DNA of 64,000 bases from Tardiphaga sp. vice304 (GTDB lineage: Bacteria; Pseudomonadota; Alphaproteobacteria; Rhizobiales; Xanthobacteraceae), in assembly GCF_007018905.1 (NCBI RefSeq), contig NZ_CP041402.1:3956001-4020000 (forward strand), in the 5' to 3' direction. The notes under the pieces were generated by a model that saw only the letters and a list, made by a program, of their open reading frames with translations, was not told the DNA's origin and made no database searches. Below, in pieces: positions 18,115 to 28,419 of this stretch; position 1 is the first letter of the stretch; each line of letters begins with the position of its first letter. The translations under genes and the position numbers were made by a program.

Positions 18115-18861
18115 ATGACCTATTGTTGCGGAATCCTGGTGCGGGACGGGTTGGTGATGATCGCCGACACGCGCACCAATGCCGGGCTCGACAACGTCTC
18201 GACCTTCCGCAAGCTGCACATCTTCGACCAGCCCGGCGACCGCGTGATGGCGGTGGCCTCTGCGGGCAACCTGGCGATCAGCCAGTCGGTGCTGTCCACG
18301 CTCAGCGAGGGGTTCGAGAATCCCAAGACCGGCGAGCACGAGACGCTGCTCAATGCGCCGACCATGTTCCAGGCCGCGCAGCGGATCGGCCGTGCCATCC
18401 GCCATGTCAACGCCACTGAAGGCGAGGCGCTGGAGGCCGAGGAAATCAAGTTCAACGTCTCGTTCCTGTTCGGCGGTCAGATCAAGGGCGGCAAGATGCG
18501 GATGTTCATGATCTACCCGGCCGGCAACTTCATCGAATGCACCACCGATACGCCCTATCTGCAGATCGGCGAGCACAAATATGGCAAGCCGGTGCTCGAC
18601 CGCGCCGTGCATTACGAGGTCGAACTCTATGAGGCGCTGAAGACCAGCCTGATCTCGATGGATTCGACGATGCGCTCCAACATCGGCGTCGGCATGCCGA
18701 TCGACGTGCTGGTCGTGCGCACCGACACCTGCGAGGCCGACCTCAACCATCGCATCGAGGCCGGCGAGCCCTATTTCCACGACCTGCGGTCGCGCTGGTC
18801 GGCCGCGTTGCGCCAGGCGCACCACAACATCCCGCGCCCGCCCTACAAGAAGGAAGGCTGA
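18115..18861 (+). CDS. Anbu, bacterial proteasome-like peptidase
   Basis: A 248-residue Ntn-hydrolase of the Anbu family, the ancestral beta-subunit-like relative of the proteasome, which assembles into open helical or ring particles. After Met removal the protein begins with Thr1 (MTYCCG), the catalytic nucleophile; D17 (IADTRTNAG) and K32 (FRKL) complete the proteasome-type site. For this reason the ATG at 18115 (AAGGA upstream) is chosen over an in-frame ATG at 18067, which would add 16 residues that are not a recognised propeptide. Downstream of the ATP-grasp, alpha-E and transglutaminase genes, the standard Anbu neighbourhood. Its substrates are unknown. Confidence 0.92.
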   Translation: MTYCCGILVRDGLVMIADTRTNAGLDNVSTFRKLHIFDQPGDRVMAVASAGNLAISQSVLSTLSEGFENPKTGEHETLLNAPTMFQAAQRIGRAIRHVNATEGEALEAEEIKFNVSFLFGGQIKGGKMRMFMIYPAGNFIECTTDTPYLQIGEHKYGKPVLDRAVHYEVELYEALKTSLISMDSTMRSNIGVGMPIDVLVVRTDTCEADLNHRIEAGEPYFHDLRSRWSAALRQAHHNIPRPPYKKEG

Positions 18862-18866
18862 ACGCA

Positions 18867-19388
18867 TTGACGCCGGTAACCACGTCGCACTGGCGCGCGA
18901 TGACGGCGGCCGACCTGCCGGCCGTGCTGGCGTTGGCCGATGTCATTCATCCGGACTTTCCGGAAGAGGCTGCGGTGTTTGCCGATCGCCTGGCGCTGCA
19001 TCCGGCCGGCTGCTTCACGCTGCATGGCGACGCCGGCGCGGTCGGGTACGTGCTCAGCCATCCCTGGTACGATGGACAGCCGCCGCAGCTGAACGCGGTC
19101 CTCCGCCATCCAGCCACGGCCGCCTCGACCTATTATATCCATGATCTGGCACTGCTTCCCGCCTCACGAAAATCCGGCGCGGCCGCCGCGATCGTCGCGA
19201 CGCTTGCGGCTCACGCGAGCGCGTTGCAGTTACCGAACATGACGCTTGTTGCCGTCAACAATTCGGTTCATTTTTGGCGCCGGCAGGGTTTTGATATCGT
19301 CGTCGATCCCGAGCTCGACGGGCAATTGCGCAGCTACGATGCGCAGGCCCGCTTCATGCGCCGCGAACTAATCCAGAAAAAACGATAA
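18867..19388 (+). CDS. GNAT family N-acetyltransferase
   Basis: A 173-residue GNAT-fold protein. The acetyl-CoA-binding region is around [27 protein letters not shown] (read in parts: [16 protein letters not shown], then [11 protein letters not shown]), a somewhat degenerate version of the Q/RxxGxG/A loop, and [15 protein letters not shown] is the usual C-terminal strand-helix. The TTG at 18867 is preferred because it follows the Anbu stop by 5 bases with AAGGAAGG upstream; an ATG at 18900 is the alternative. Tight linkage suggests co-translation with Anbu. The acceptor substrate is unknown. Confidence 0.85.
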   Translation: MTPVTTSHWRAMTAADLPAVLALADVIHPDFPEEAAVFADRLALHPAGCFTLHGDAGAVGYVLSHPWYDGQPPQLNAVLRHPATAASTYYIHDLALLPASRKSGAAAAIVATLAAHASALQLPNMTLVAVNNSVHFWRRQGFDIVVDPELDGQLRSYDAQARFMRRELIQKKR

Positions 19389-19399
19389 GGGAAGACACT

Positions 19400-20158
19400 A
19401 TGACCCACAAGATTGCACTCGTGACCGGTGCCGGCACCGGCGTCGGCCGCGCCGCCTCGCTCGCGCTGATGAAGATCGGCTTCACCGTCGTGCTCGCCGG
19501 GCGCCGCCTGGAATTGCTGCAGGAAACACAAAAGCTCGGCGAAGCCGAGGGCGGCCAGAGCCTGCCGGTCACCGCCGACATGGCGGACCCCACCTCGATC
19601 GCGGTGCTGTTCGCCAAAATCAGGGACACTTACGGCCGGCTCGACCTGCTGTTCAACAATGCCGGCATGGGCGCACCGGCCGTACCGTTCGAAGATCTCG
19701 GCTTCGCCCATTGGCAGGCGGTGGTGAACACCAACCTCACCGGACCGTTCCTGTGCACCCAGCACGCCTTCCGCATCATGAAGGACCAGACTCCGCATGG
19801 CGGCCGCATCATCAACAACGGCTCGATCTCCGCGCATGCGCCGCGACCGTTGTCGGCGGCCTACACCTCGACCAAGCACGCCATCACCGGCCTCACCAAG
19901 GCCACCAACCTCGACGGCCGTGCCTATGACATCGCGGTCGGCCAGATCGACATCGGCAATGCCGCCACACCGATGACCGACCGCATGGTCAACGGCCCCG
20001 GCGTGCTGCAGCCCGACGGCACCTCCAAGCAGGAGCCGCGCATGGACGCCAAGGCCGTCGGCGACGCGGTCGCCTACATGGCCGGCCTGCCGCTCGACGC
20101 CAACGTGCTGTTCATGACCGTGATGGCGACCAAGATGCCGTTCGTCGGGCGCGGTTAG
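19400..20158 (+). CDS. SDR family oxidoreductase
   Basis: A 252-residue short-chain dehydrogenase/reductase with the NAD(P)-binding motif [11 protein letters not shown] (about 9), the NNAG strand motif [11 protein letters not shown] (about 84), a catalytic Ser in [10 protein letters not shown] and the YxxxK motif as [12 protein letters not shown] (about 153). An Arg after the first strand ([10 protein letters not shown]) suggests NADP preference. It starts 11 bases after the acetyltransferase stop with AAGGGAAG upstream, so it may share the Anbu transcript, although it is not a usual member of that cluster. Substrate unknown. Confidence 0.9.
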   Translation: MTHKIALVTGAGTGVGRAASLALMKIGFTVVLAGRRLELLQETQKLGEAEGGQSLPVTADMADPTSIAVLFAKIRDTYGRLDLLFNNAGMGAPAVPFEDLGFAHWQAVVNTNLTGPFLCTQHAFRIMKDQTPHGGRIINNGSISAHAPRPLSAAYTSTKHAITGLTKATNLDGRAYDIAVGQIDIGNAATPMTDRMVNGPGVLQPDGTSKQEPRMDAKAVGDAVAYMAGLPLDANVLFMTVMATKMPFVGRG

Positions 20159-20228
20159 GCCTCAGCCGGCCTTGCCATTGCACACCTGAGGCCGCTGCGG
20201 CCATAATCGTTGCGGCTTCGGGGGTGTC

Positions 20229-21479
20229 ATGCTGCAATTGCAATCGGCGTTCGGCGTGTTCGCGCTGCTCATGCTCGCATGGGTGCTGGGTGAGAACCGC
20301 CGCGCGGTGTCGCTCAGGCAGGCCACCATCGGCCTTGTCGCCACATTTCTCACCGCCGTCATCCTGCTCAAGCTGCCGATCGTCGCGCACGCCTTCGGTG
20401 CCATCAACAACGCTGTCAACGTAATCTCGTCGGCGACGCGCGCCGGCACCTCCTTCGTGTTCGGCTATCTCGGCGGCGGCGTGCTGCCGTTCGATCCCAA
20501 GACGCCGGGGTCGGATTTCATCCTCGCGCTGCAGGCGCTGCCGATCGTGCTGGTCATGAGCGTTCTGACCACGCTGCTATTCTATTGGCGTGTGCTGCCG
20601 CCAATCGTGCGCGGCATGGCGTGGCTGTTGGAACGCACGCTCGGCGTCGGCGGTGCGGTCGGATTGTCGACCGCCGCCAATATCTTTCTCGGCATGGTCG
20701 AGACGCCCTTGTTCATCCGGCCGTATCTCGCCCAGCTTACGCGCAGCGAGCTGTTTCTGGTGATGACCGGCGGCATGGCGGGGATCGCCGGCACCGTGCT
20801 GGTGCTCTATGCCACGCTGCTGGCGCCGCTGATCCCGGACGCACCGGCGCATTTCGTCATCGCCTCGGTGCTCGGTGCGCCGGCGGCCATCGTGATCAGC
20901 CTGATCATGGTGCCCGAAACCGCCGACAGGCGGACCGGCGGCGCGCTGGAAAATCCCACCGCCACCGCCTCCGGCACCATGGACGCCATCGTCAGGGGCA
21001 CGGTCGCGGGACTTGAGCTGCTGCTCAACATCGTCGCGCTGCTGCTGGTGCTGGTGGCGCTGGTCTATCTCACCAACGCCGCGCTCGGCCTGCTGCCGAA
21101 TGTCGGCGGCGCCGCCATCACGCTGCAGCGCATGCTCGGCATCGTGATGGCGCCGGTGTGCTGGCTGATGGGCCTGCCGTGGGATCAGGCGATGACCGCA
21201 GGCAGCCTGATGGGCATCAAGACCATCCTCAACGAACTGATCGCCTATGTGGAGCTGTCAAAGCTGCCGCCCACCACATTCGATCCGCGCTCGCGGCTGA
21301 TCATGCTTTATGCGCTGTGCGGTTTCGCCAATTTCGCCAGCCTCGGGATCATGATCGGCGGACTTGGCACGATGGCACCGGAGCGGCGCGACGAAATCGC
21401 CGCGCTCGGCCTCAAGTCGGTTGTCTCGGGGACGCTGACGACATGCCTGATCGGCGCCGTCGTCGGCGTGCTCAGCTAG
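20229..21479 (+). CDS. Concentrative nucleoside transporter, NupC/CNT family
   Basis: A 416-residue inner-membrane transporter that imports nucleosides with protons or sodium. About ten hydrophobic segments are readable. Characteristic CNT motifs are GMVETPLFIRPYL (about 156), the TGGMAGIAGTVLVLYATLL stretch (about 180), MGIKTILNELIAY (about 328) and the end YALCGFANFASLGIMIGGLG (about 360). The start is the ATG at 20229. Not obviously linked to its neighbours; it converges with the HD-GYP gene. Confidence 0.92.
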   Translation: MLQLQSAFGVFALLMLAWVLGENRRAVSLRQATIGLVATFLTAVILLKLPIVAHAFGAINNAVNVISSATRAGTSFVFGYLGGGVLPFDPKTPGSDFILALQALPIVLVMSVLTTLLFYWRVLPPIVRGMAWLLERTLGVGGAVGLSTAANIFLGMVETPLFIRPYLAQLTRSELFLVMTGGMAGIAGTVLVLYATLLAPLIPDAPAHFVIASVLGAPAAIVISLIMVPETADRRTGGALENPTATASGTMDAIVRGTVAGLELLLNIVALLLVLVALVYLTNAALGLLPNVGGAAITLQRMLGIVMAPVCWLMGLPWDQAMTAGSLMGIKTILNELIAYVELSKLPPTTFDPRSRLIMLYALCGFANFASLGIMIGGLGTMAPERRDEIAALGLKSVVSGTLTTCLIGAVVGVLS

Positions 21480-21508
21480 CCGCCGTGAGCCCGCCTACGT
21501 AGGCGCTC

Positions 21509-22906
21509 TCAATCCGCGTAACGAACTGCAATATCCTTGAATTGATCGGTGATCTGAATAAAGGCATCGACGATATCCGGGTCGAAGTGCCTGCCCCTGC
21601 CCTCCACGACGATCGCGATCGCCTGGTCATGCGGCATGGCGTCCTTGTAGACACGGCTGGAGGTCAATGCGTCGTAAACATCGGCCACCGCCATCAGGCG
21701 CGCAGAGATGGGAATGGCGTGACCCTCCAGCCCGTTCGGATAACCGCTGCCGTCCCATTTTTCATGATGAAACAGCGCAATTTCCTTTGCGCAGGCGAGA
21801 AACTCAATCTTCGTCCCAAGTCGCTTTTCGGCATTTTCAATGGCGTTGTGGCCGAGCGTCGTATGGGTCTGCATGATCTTGAATTCGTCCGGGTCAAGCT
21901 TACCCGGCTTCAGCAGGATGCTGTCGGGAATGCCAACCTTACCGATGTCATGGAGCGGAGCATATTTGAAGAGCGTATCGATCTGATGATCGACCAGATA
22001 GTCGGCGAAGGAAGGGTGAAATTGCAATTGCCGAGCCAGCGCCCTGACATAATGCTGGGTGCGACGAATGTGGTTGCCGGTTTCGTTGTCGCGGGTCTCG
22101 GCCAGCGACGCCAGGATTTCGATGGTCACATCCTGCGTATCGAGAATCTTGCGGGTGCGTTTTTCAACTTCGATTTCGAGAAGCCCGTTCTGGTTCTTCA
22201 GGAAATCCTTCGCCGCCGTCAGGGCCGTTTGCGCCGAAAAATCCTTACGCAACAGGAATTCGCGCCACCAGCCGATGCCCGCCGCCAGAATGAAGGCGGT
22301 GACGACGTGATAGGACCAGTAGAAGAGCGTGCTCAGGTCTTTACCGGACGCCAGCAGCAGCGCGCATTCAAACATCAGGAGAATGATGAGTCCCGCCGCA
22401 AGCGCGTATCGGAACTGGACGCCAAGAATGACGAAGCAATAGAACTCAAGAAAGACGAAATTGAGGATGCCAACCCAGGAGCTGAGACCCATGCCGCCCT
22501 GGCTGTCGATTTCCAGCAGGACCCAAAACAGGCTGCAGGCGACCACCGCGATGAAGGCGCACATGACGAATTGCCAATGCCGTTTGGCCGTGGACGTAAA
22601 GGAATAGGCGATTCCAATGCCGAGGATCGGCAGGCACAGCTGAAGGCGATAGGTATTTGCGGATGCATTCTGGAACGCCAGATGGTCCACCAGAAAATCG
22701 CCGAAGATCAAAACCATACCGACGATGAGGCTGGCCTGCGCGTAGCGATAGTAAAAGGCGTGGTAATATCGAATAAAATTCAGTTCATATTCGGCGCCGG
22801 CAAACGCAAGTTTCGGGCGCAATGGCAATGCGCCTGATCGCTCGGCGTGATCGACAGTGCCGCGTCCTTCCGCACGCCAGGATATCGGGGAATCTAAAAC
22901 TAACAT
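21509..22906 (-). CDS. Membrane HD-GYP domain protein (probable cyclic-di-GMP phosphodiesterase)
   Basis: A 465-residue protein with six hydrophobic segments at about residues 55-215, a short coiled segment (FLKNQNGLLEIEVEKRTRK) and a C-terminal HD-GYP domain. HD-GYP proteins degrade cyclic di-GMP. The metal ligands and signature are intact: GNHIRRTQHYVRALA, LHDIGKVGIPD, and HHEKWDGSGYPNGLEGH. The membrane part is of a 7TM/MASE-like sensory type with no recognised ligand site. AGGA precedes the ATG at 22906. It probably adjusts biofilm or motility in response to an envelope signal. Confidence 0.9.
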   Translation of the reverse strand: MLVLDSPISWRAEGRGTVDHAERSGALPLRPKLAFAGAEYELNFIRYYHAFYYRYAQASLIVGMVLIFGDFLVDHLAFQNASANTYRLQLCLPILGIGIAYSFTSTAKRHWQFVMCAFIAVVACSLFWVLLEIDSQGGMGLSSWVGILNFVFLEFYCFVILGVQFRYALAAGLIILLMFECALLLASGKDLSTLFYWSYHVVTAFILAAGIGWWREFLLRKDFSAQTALTAAKDFLKNQNGLLEIEVEKRTRKILDTQDVTIEILASLAETRDNETGNHIRRTQHYVRALARQLQFHPSFADYLVDHQIDTLFKYAPLHDIGKVGIPDSILLKPGKLDPDEFKIMQTHTTLGHNAIENAEKRLGTKIEFLACAKEIALFHHEKWDGSGYPNGLEGHAIPISARLMAVADVYDALTSSRVYKDAMPHDQAIAIVVEGRGRHFDPDIVDAFIQITDQFKDIAVRYAD

Positions 22907-23186
22907 CGGTGGGTCCTGGTTGTGGAAGTCGAAATCGAAGCGGTGGAACCGGCAGGGCGTCCGGCCCGGCCTCTCCGGAAATGGATGCGCATTCTGATTA
23001 TCTTCCCATCAACTCCTTAAACCTCGGTGAAAGTTGACCCGCTAAGGCAACCAATTGGCGAAGTGAACCGCCAACGATCCGGCGCTCATCGTCGCCATCG
23101 CCGCGCCGGTCCGCGACAGAGCATCGAAGACGGTGTCGCCGCTCAGCTTCATCGACAACGTCGCGCTGCTATGCTGGAGAACGACA

Positions 23187-23830
23187 GTGACTAAATACCG
23201 GCTGCATTACTTCCCGGAGTCCGGCAACAGCTACAAGCTCGCGCTGATGCTGACGCTGTGCGCGCAGACTTTGAACTGGTGTGGACTGACTTCGGCGGCG
23301 GCGTCACCCGCACGCCGGAATGGCGCGCTGAGGTCAACGAGATGGGCGAAATTCCCGTGCTCGAAGATTTCGAAACGCGCCTGACCCAGACCGCGCCGAT
23401 CCTGCTGACGCTGGCCGAACGCTATGGCTGCTTCGGCGGCAACAGCGATGAAGAGCGTTTCAAAATCCTGCGCTGGCTGTTCTGGGACAACCACAAGCTC
23501 ACCAGCTTCATGGCGACTTATCGCTTCATGCGCGCCTTCATGCCGAATGCCGACCCGCAAGTGCTCAAGTTTCTGCGCAGCCGGCTCGACGGTTTCCTGG
23601 CGATCGTCGATGCGCATCTGCGGCATCGCGACTTCATGGTCGGCAACAAGCCGACGATCGCCGACCTGTCGATGATCGGCTATCTGTTCTTTCCCAAGGA
23701 AGAAACCGGCTACGATTTTGCAAGCACGCATCCGGCGGTGCAAGCGTGGCTCGGCCGTGTTGCGGAGCTACCCGGCTGGCGTGCGCCATACGATTTGATG
23801 CCCGGCCAGCGCCTGCCGCGGCACGTCTGA
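23187..23830 (+). pseudogene. Glutathione S-transferase family gene broken by a one-base frameshift
   Basis: The GTG at 23187 (GGAGA upstream) opens a GST-like N-terminus, TKYRLHYFPESGNSYKLALM, but the frame is lost near 23260-23266. The rest continues in the next frame from ADFELVWTDFGGG, through EIPVLEDFETRLTQTAPIL (the glutathione-site loop) and a normal C-terminal helical domain to 23830. A single missing base around tgtgcgcgcagac (expected gcggca) explains the shift. The downstream part alone is open from 23258 and could give a truncated 190-residue product. Either a real recent pseudogene or a sequencing error. Confidence 0.8.
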
Positions 23831-23854
23831 ACGTGATGCGGCGCAACGACGACG

Positions 23855-24403
23855 TCAGCGCGTGATCTCAGTGGTCCTGAATTCCGCCGGCAGGATGATC
23901 TCAAGCAGTTCGCAATTATCGGAGTAATCGCGGATCAGGTGCTTGATTTTCGGCGGCTGTGTCCAGCAGCTGCCCTGCTGCATCAGCGTCTCGCCCTGCC
24001 CTTCGAGATAGGTCTTCACCCAGCCGTTCAGCACATAGACCATCTGAAATTCGATGTCGTGAAAATGCAGCTTGGAGACTTCGTCCGGATTGCAGGGACC
24101 AATCAGGCGGATCACATGTGCCTGCGCCAGGCCGTGGGTGGCGGCGGCGATGCCGAGGTCGCGATACCTGACGTAGGCGCGCAGGCCATTGGTCTGAAAA
24201 TCGTCTTCGCGATAATGGCTGACGGCAACCCGCTGCTTCGAACGTCGCAGGGTTGATTTCGCAGCGGCGGCTTTGGCTTTCAGCGGCTTGCGCGACGCGC
24301 TTTTCGCGGACACCGCACGCGTGGATGCGCCCGGTTTTTTCGTCGTGGCGGTTCGCGCCGCGGTCTTGAGACTTGAAGCCTTTGACATCGCCTGCTTCGC
24401 CAT
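23855..24403 (-). CDS. Cupin domain protein with a Lys/Ala-rich N-terminal tail
   Basis: A 182-residue protein. Residues 1-60 are a low-complexity basic tail rich in Ala, Lys, Ser, Thr and Arg, similar in composition to histone H1 or HU-like tails. The remainder is a small cupin barrel: HFHDIEFQMVYVLNGWVKTY (about 115-134) gives the two metal-site His and Glu positions, and CWTQPPKIKHLIRDYSD the second half. The ATG at 24403 has AGGGGG upstream. The tail suggests binding to nucleic acid or other polyanions, which is inference. It points toward the broken GST gene. Confidence 0.82.
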   Translation of the reverse strand: MAKQAMSKASSLKTAARTATTKKPGASTRAVSAKSASRKPLKAKAAAAKSTLRRSKQRVAVSHYREDDFQTNGLRAYVRYRDLGIAAATHGLAQAHVIRLIGPCNPDEVSKLHFHDIEFQMVYVLNGWVKTYLEGQGETLMQQGSCWTQPPKIKHLIRDYSDNCELLEIILPAEFRTTEITR

Positions 24404-24570
24404 TGCGAACCCCCTGTTGAACAACGCTGCGCCAATGCGCCTCGCGCCCTTCGCAGGAGGTTAGCCGCAGTTGATCACAGCGGTAATTCGCATCATGTCG
24501 CAACCGCCGAGCCACGGCCCCGGAATAGACCGAAGCGCGCGCAGCTGCGCTCGGGCCTTGCGCCGCAGCG

Positions 24571-24855
24571 TCAATGCAGCCGGAACACGCCGTCGATGGC
24601 GCGCAGTTCGGCCGGCTTGATCAGCTTGGAATGCGCGACGGTGACGGCGAACAAGGGGCCATCCAGCTTCTCCTCCCAGAACGCCAGAAAATCCTTCAGG
24701 GCCGGGAATTTCGGAAACAGGTCGTAATCCTGCCAGACGTAGCTCTGCAGCAAAGCGGGATGGTCGGGCATCCGGTACAGGATCTGCGCGGTCGTCAGTC
24801 CATAGCCGAGCACCTGCTTCCTGAAATCGTCAGAAACTGCACTTCGCGAACCCAT
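24571..24855 (-). CDS. usg: Usg family protein
   Basis: A 94-residue protein matching Usg, a small alphaproteobacterial protein of unsettled function first noted beside tryptophan genes. The segment VLGYGLTTAQILYRMPDHP (about 14-32), WQDYDLFPKFPALKDFLAFW (about 41-60) and the C-terminal KPAELRAIDGVFRLH are conserved. The ATG at 24855 has a strong GGAGG. No tryptophan genes are nearby here. Confidence 0.88.
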   Translation of the reverse strand: MGSRSAVSDDFRKQVLGYGLTTAQILYRMPDHPALLQSYVWQDYDLFPKFPALKDFLAFWEEKLDGPLFAVTVAHSKLIKPAELRAIDGVFRLH

Positions 24856-25051
24856 TGCAACCTCCAAAGACAGAGCGCATTCGGCCTCAGTGGCTTCCGG
24901 TAGGACCTCGACGCTCTGCTCTCCTGTGACCGCAACGCCCGACCGCGAACCGGATTCCACTTCGCCCTGACGACGCGATGTCTGAAGTGTGACGCACACA
25001 ACAACCCCATCACAAGCTTAAAAGTTTAACAATGCGTTGAAAGCCTCAATG

Positions 25052-25078
25052 TTAGCAATGACTTACCGCGAGTGCTAG
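25052..25078 (+). promoter_or_regulatory. CIRCE operator (HrcA-binding site), upstream copy
   Basis: TTAGCAATG, nine bases, GAGTGCTAG. Compared with the CIRCE consensus TTAGCACTC-N9-GAGTGCTAA, 15 of 18 arm positions match and the spacing is exact. It lies about 195 bases before groES, so groESL is probably repressed by HrcA at normal temperature. A -35/-10 pair could not be placed with confidence. Confidence 0.8.
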
Positions 25079-25115
25079 CAGCCCTCTGGCGCCCCATTAA
25101 CGGCGTTGGGGCAAA

Positions 25116-25142
25116 TTGGCAGCCGTCATATTTGAGTGCCAA
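25116..25142 (+). promoter_or_regulatory. Second, degenerate CIRCE-like element
   Basis: TTGGCAGCC, nine bases, GAGTGCCAA: the right arm matches eight of nine consensus bases and the left arm six of nine, with the exact N9 spacing; the outer six bases of the arms are perfectly inverted (TTGGCA/TGCCAA). It starts 64 bases after the first element. It may be a second HrcA site or a decayed duplicate. Confidence 0.5.
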
Positions 25143-25272
25143 AAAAACTGCTAGAAGGCCTTGCCGAGCGGGAACGTTCGGCCTATGTCCGGAACAGTCG
25201 TGCTGGCACTTGTCGGCCTCGACTGCCAAAATTCCGAAATATCGAACTTTTACAGAAACTTAGGAGGACTGC

Positions 25273-25596
25273 ATGAAATTCCGTCCGCTGCACGATCGCG
25301 TTGTAGTCAAGCGCATCGACGCTGAAGAGAAGTCCGCTGGCGGCATCATCATCCCGGATAGCGCCAAAGAGAAGCCCTCGCAGGGCGAGATCGTTTCCGT
25401 CGGTCCCGGCGGCCGCGACGAAGCCGGCAAGCTGATCCCGATCGACCTCAAGGTCGGCGAGCGCGTCCTGTTCGGCAAGTGGTCGGGCACCGAGGTCAAG
25501 ATCGATGGCCAGGACCTGCTGATCATGAAGGAAAGCGACATCATGGGCGTGCTGACCGACATCGCCGCCCCCGCCGCCAAGAAGAAGGTCGCTTAA
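25273..25596 (+). CDS. groES: Co-chaperonin GroES
   Basis: A 107-residue co-chaperonin that caps the GroEL ring. The N-terminus [19 protein letters not shown], the mobile loop [20 protein letters not shown] (about 21-40) and the roof region [10 protein letters not shown] are canonical. AGGAGG lies just before the ATG. It is transcribed with groEL 45 bases downstream and preceded by CIRCE-type operators, which indicates heat-inducible HrcA control. The genome may carry further groESL copies, as many Bradyrhizobium strains do. Confidence 0.97.
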   Translation: MKFRPLHDRVVVKRIDAEEKSAGGIIIPDSAKEKPSQGEIVSVGPGGRDEAGKLIPIDLKVGERVLFGKWSGTEVKIDGQDLLIMKESDIMGVLTDIAAPAAKKKVA

Positions 25597-25623
25597 TCAG
25601 CGCCTCCCGCCTTCTCCCCCTAA

Positions 25624-27282
<1,659 letters not shown>

Positions 27283-27313
27283 GTCCAAGCCAACCAGGCA
27301 ACTGACAATTAAG

Positions 27314-27344
27314 AAAACCCCGGCAGCGATGCCGGGGTTTTTGT
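27314..27344 (+). terminator. Rho-independent terminator after groEL
   Basis: AAAACCCCGGC, loop agcgat, GCCGGGGTTTTT: an 11-base-pair stem including A-T ends followed by T-rich sequence. An almost identical hairpin with the same loop occurs at 31373-31401 after the caspase-like gene. Confidence 0.9.
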
Positions 27345-27350
27345 TTGTCG

Positions 27351-27434
27351 GTAGCCCGGATGGAGCGCAGCGCAATCCGGGAGCGGTGACCGCGACCTGT
27401 GAACCCGGATTTCGCTGCGCTTCATCCGGGCTAC
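27351..27434. repeat. Family C REP-like palindrome beside RAYT 1 (3' side)
   Basis: Begins gtagcccggatggagcgcag and ends ctgcgcttcatccgggctac, with inner cgcaatccgggag and cccggatttcg arms. This is the repeat type expected to be mobilised by the adjacent REP-associated transposase. Confidence 0.85.
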
Positions 27435-27451
27435 AGCTACAGCCCGGCATA

Positions 27452-27988
27452 TTATTCGGCGCGCTCTCCGAAGCCGGCGCCATCGTTGCATCCATCGCCG
27501 GCCCAGTCTGCCGGCAACAGGCCTTTGCGGACATAATGGTGCAACGACGAATATGGCCAAGCCACCGGTGCCGTCACGAGGCCGTGCTTGACGGGATTGA
27601 AATGAATGTAGTTGGCACAGCGCTCGAAATCAGCGTCGTCGCGGACTGTGTGCTCCCAGAAGCGGGACTGCCACAACCGGTATTCGCCATGACGATTTCG
27701 CGGCACAGAGACGCCGGACGCAGCGACACAGCGCGTAAACCCGGCCTTGATGCTTTTCCAGCGTCCGGGGAAGTCGGCATCGCCTTCGGGCAATGTCAGA
27801 ATCGCATGCAGATGATCGGGAAGGATCACGACGGCGTCGATGGCGAACGACTTGAGACTGCGGGCGTTGCGGAATGCGGCCCGGAGAATGCCGACATGAT
27901 TAACCAAGGCCGATGATCGCCGGTCGGCCAGCGTCACCGTAAAGAAAAACGTCCCGCCAGGGATCAAGTTTCGCCGGTAGAGCACCAT
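27452..27988 (-). CDS. REP-associated tyrosine transposase (RAYT), copy 1
   Basis: A 178-residue Y1-type (IS200-like) single-domain transposase of the RAYT group, which cuts single-stranded DNA through a tyrosine and is thought to spread REP palindromes. The N-terminus YRRNLIPGGTFFFTVTLADR, the HUH pair in LPDHLHAILTLPEGD (about 56-70) and NYIHFNPVKHGLV (about 126, followed by WPYSSLHHYV) are characteristic; the catalytic Tyr is likely Y127 or one in the terminal part. Bounded on both sides by family C palindromes. The ATG at 27988 gives the standard length. Confidence 0.92.
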   Translation of the reverse strand: MVLYRRNLIPGGTFFFTVTLADRRSSALVNHVGILRAAFRNARSLKSFAIDAVVILPDHLHAILTLPEGDADFPGRWKSIKAGFTRCVAASGVSVPRNRHGEYRLWQSRFWEHTVRDDADFERCANYIHFNPVKHGLVTAPVAWPYSSLHHYVRKGLLPADWAGDGCNDGAGFGERAE

Positions 27989-28054
27989 GACAGGAGCATA
28001 TCCTGGATTTCGCAAAAGCGACAGAAAGGCGGCGTCGCGTCTTGTTAGTCGTCC

Positions 28055-28141
28055 GTAGCCCGGATGGAGCGAAGCGCAATCCGGGACCCGCGTGGACATA
28101 ATTTGTGCGTCCCGGATTTCGCTTCGCTTCATCCGGGCTAC
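28055..28141. repeat. Family C REP-like palindrome beside RAYT 1 (5' side)
   Basis: Begins gtagcccggatggagcgaag and ends cttcgcttcatccgggctac, nearly the same arms as the copy at 27351-27434. Together the two frame the transposase gene. Confidence 0.85.
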
Positions 28142-28419
28142 GATCGAGCCTGCAAGCTCATCCACCACCAGCCTCACGCCAACAACGGCCGCGCGTCCTG
28201 CGGCTTCGGGGACGATTGCCACCGGTTCACGATCCAAAGCGCGACCCGCGCGCCGAGCAGGAGCGAGGTTCAATGGGCGGCAGCGGCGCAATGGCCCGCC
28301 ACATCCGCCCATTCACCCCGCTCCCCGCGCCAGCCATAGTTTCGACCTGTTGCATTCAGTAATCATTCAACGCATTCCTTAGAGACTAGAGGCACGATTC
28401 CAGAACGCGCGGAGCCGCC
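28142..28419. other. Non-coding gap upstream of the caspase-like gene
   Basis: No gene, tRNA or strong hairpin could be supported here. Open frames exist on both strands but have poor amino-acid composition and overlap the REP. The stretch should hold the promoter of the caspase-like gene; no clear -35/-10 pair was recognised. Confidence 0.5.
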
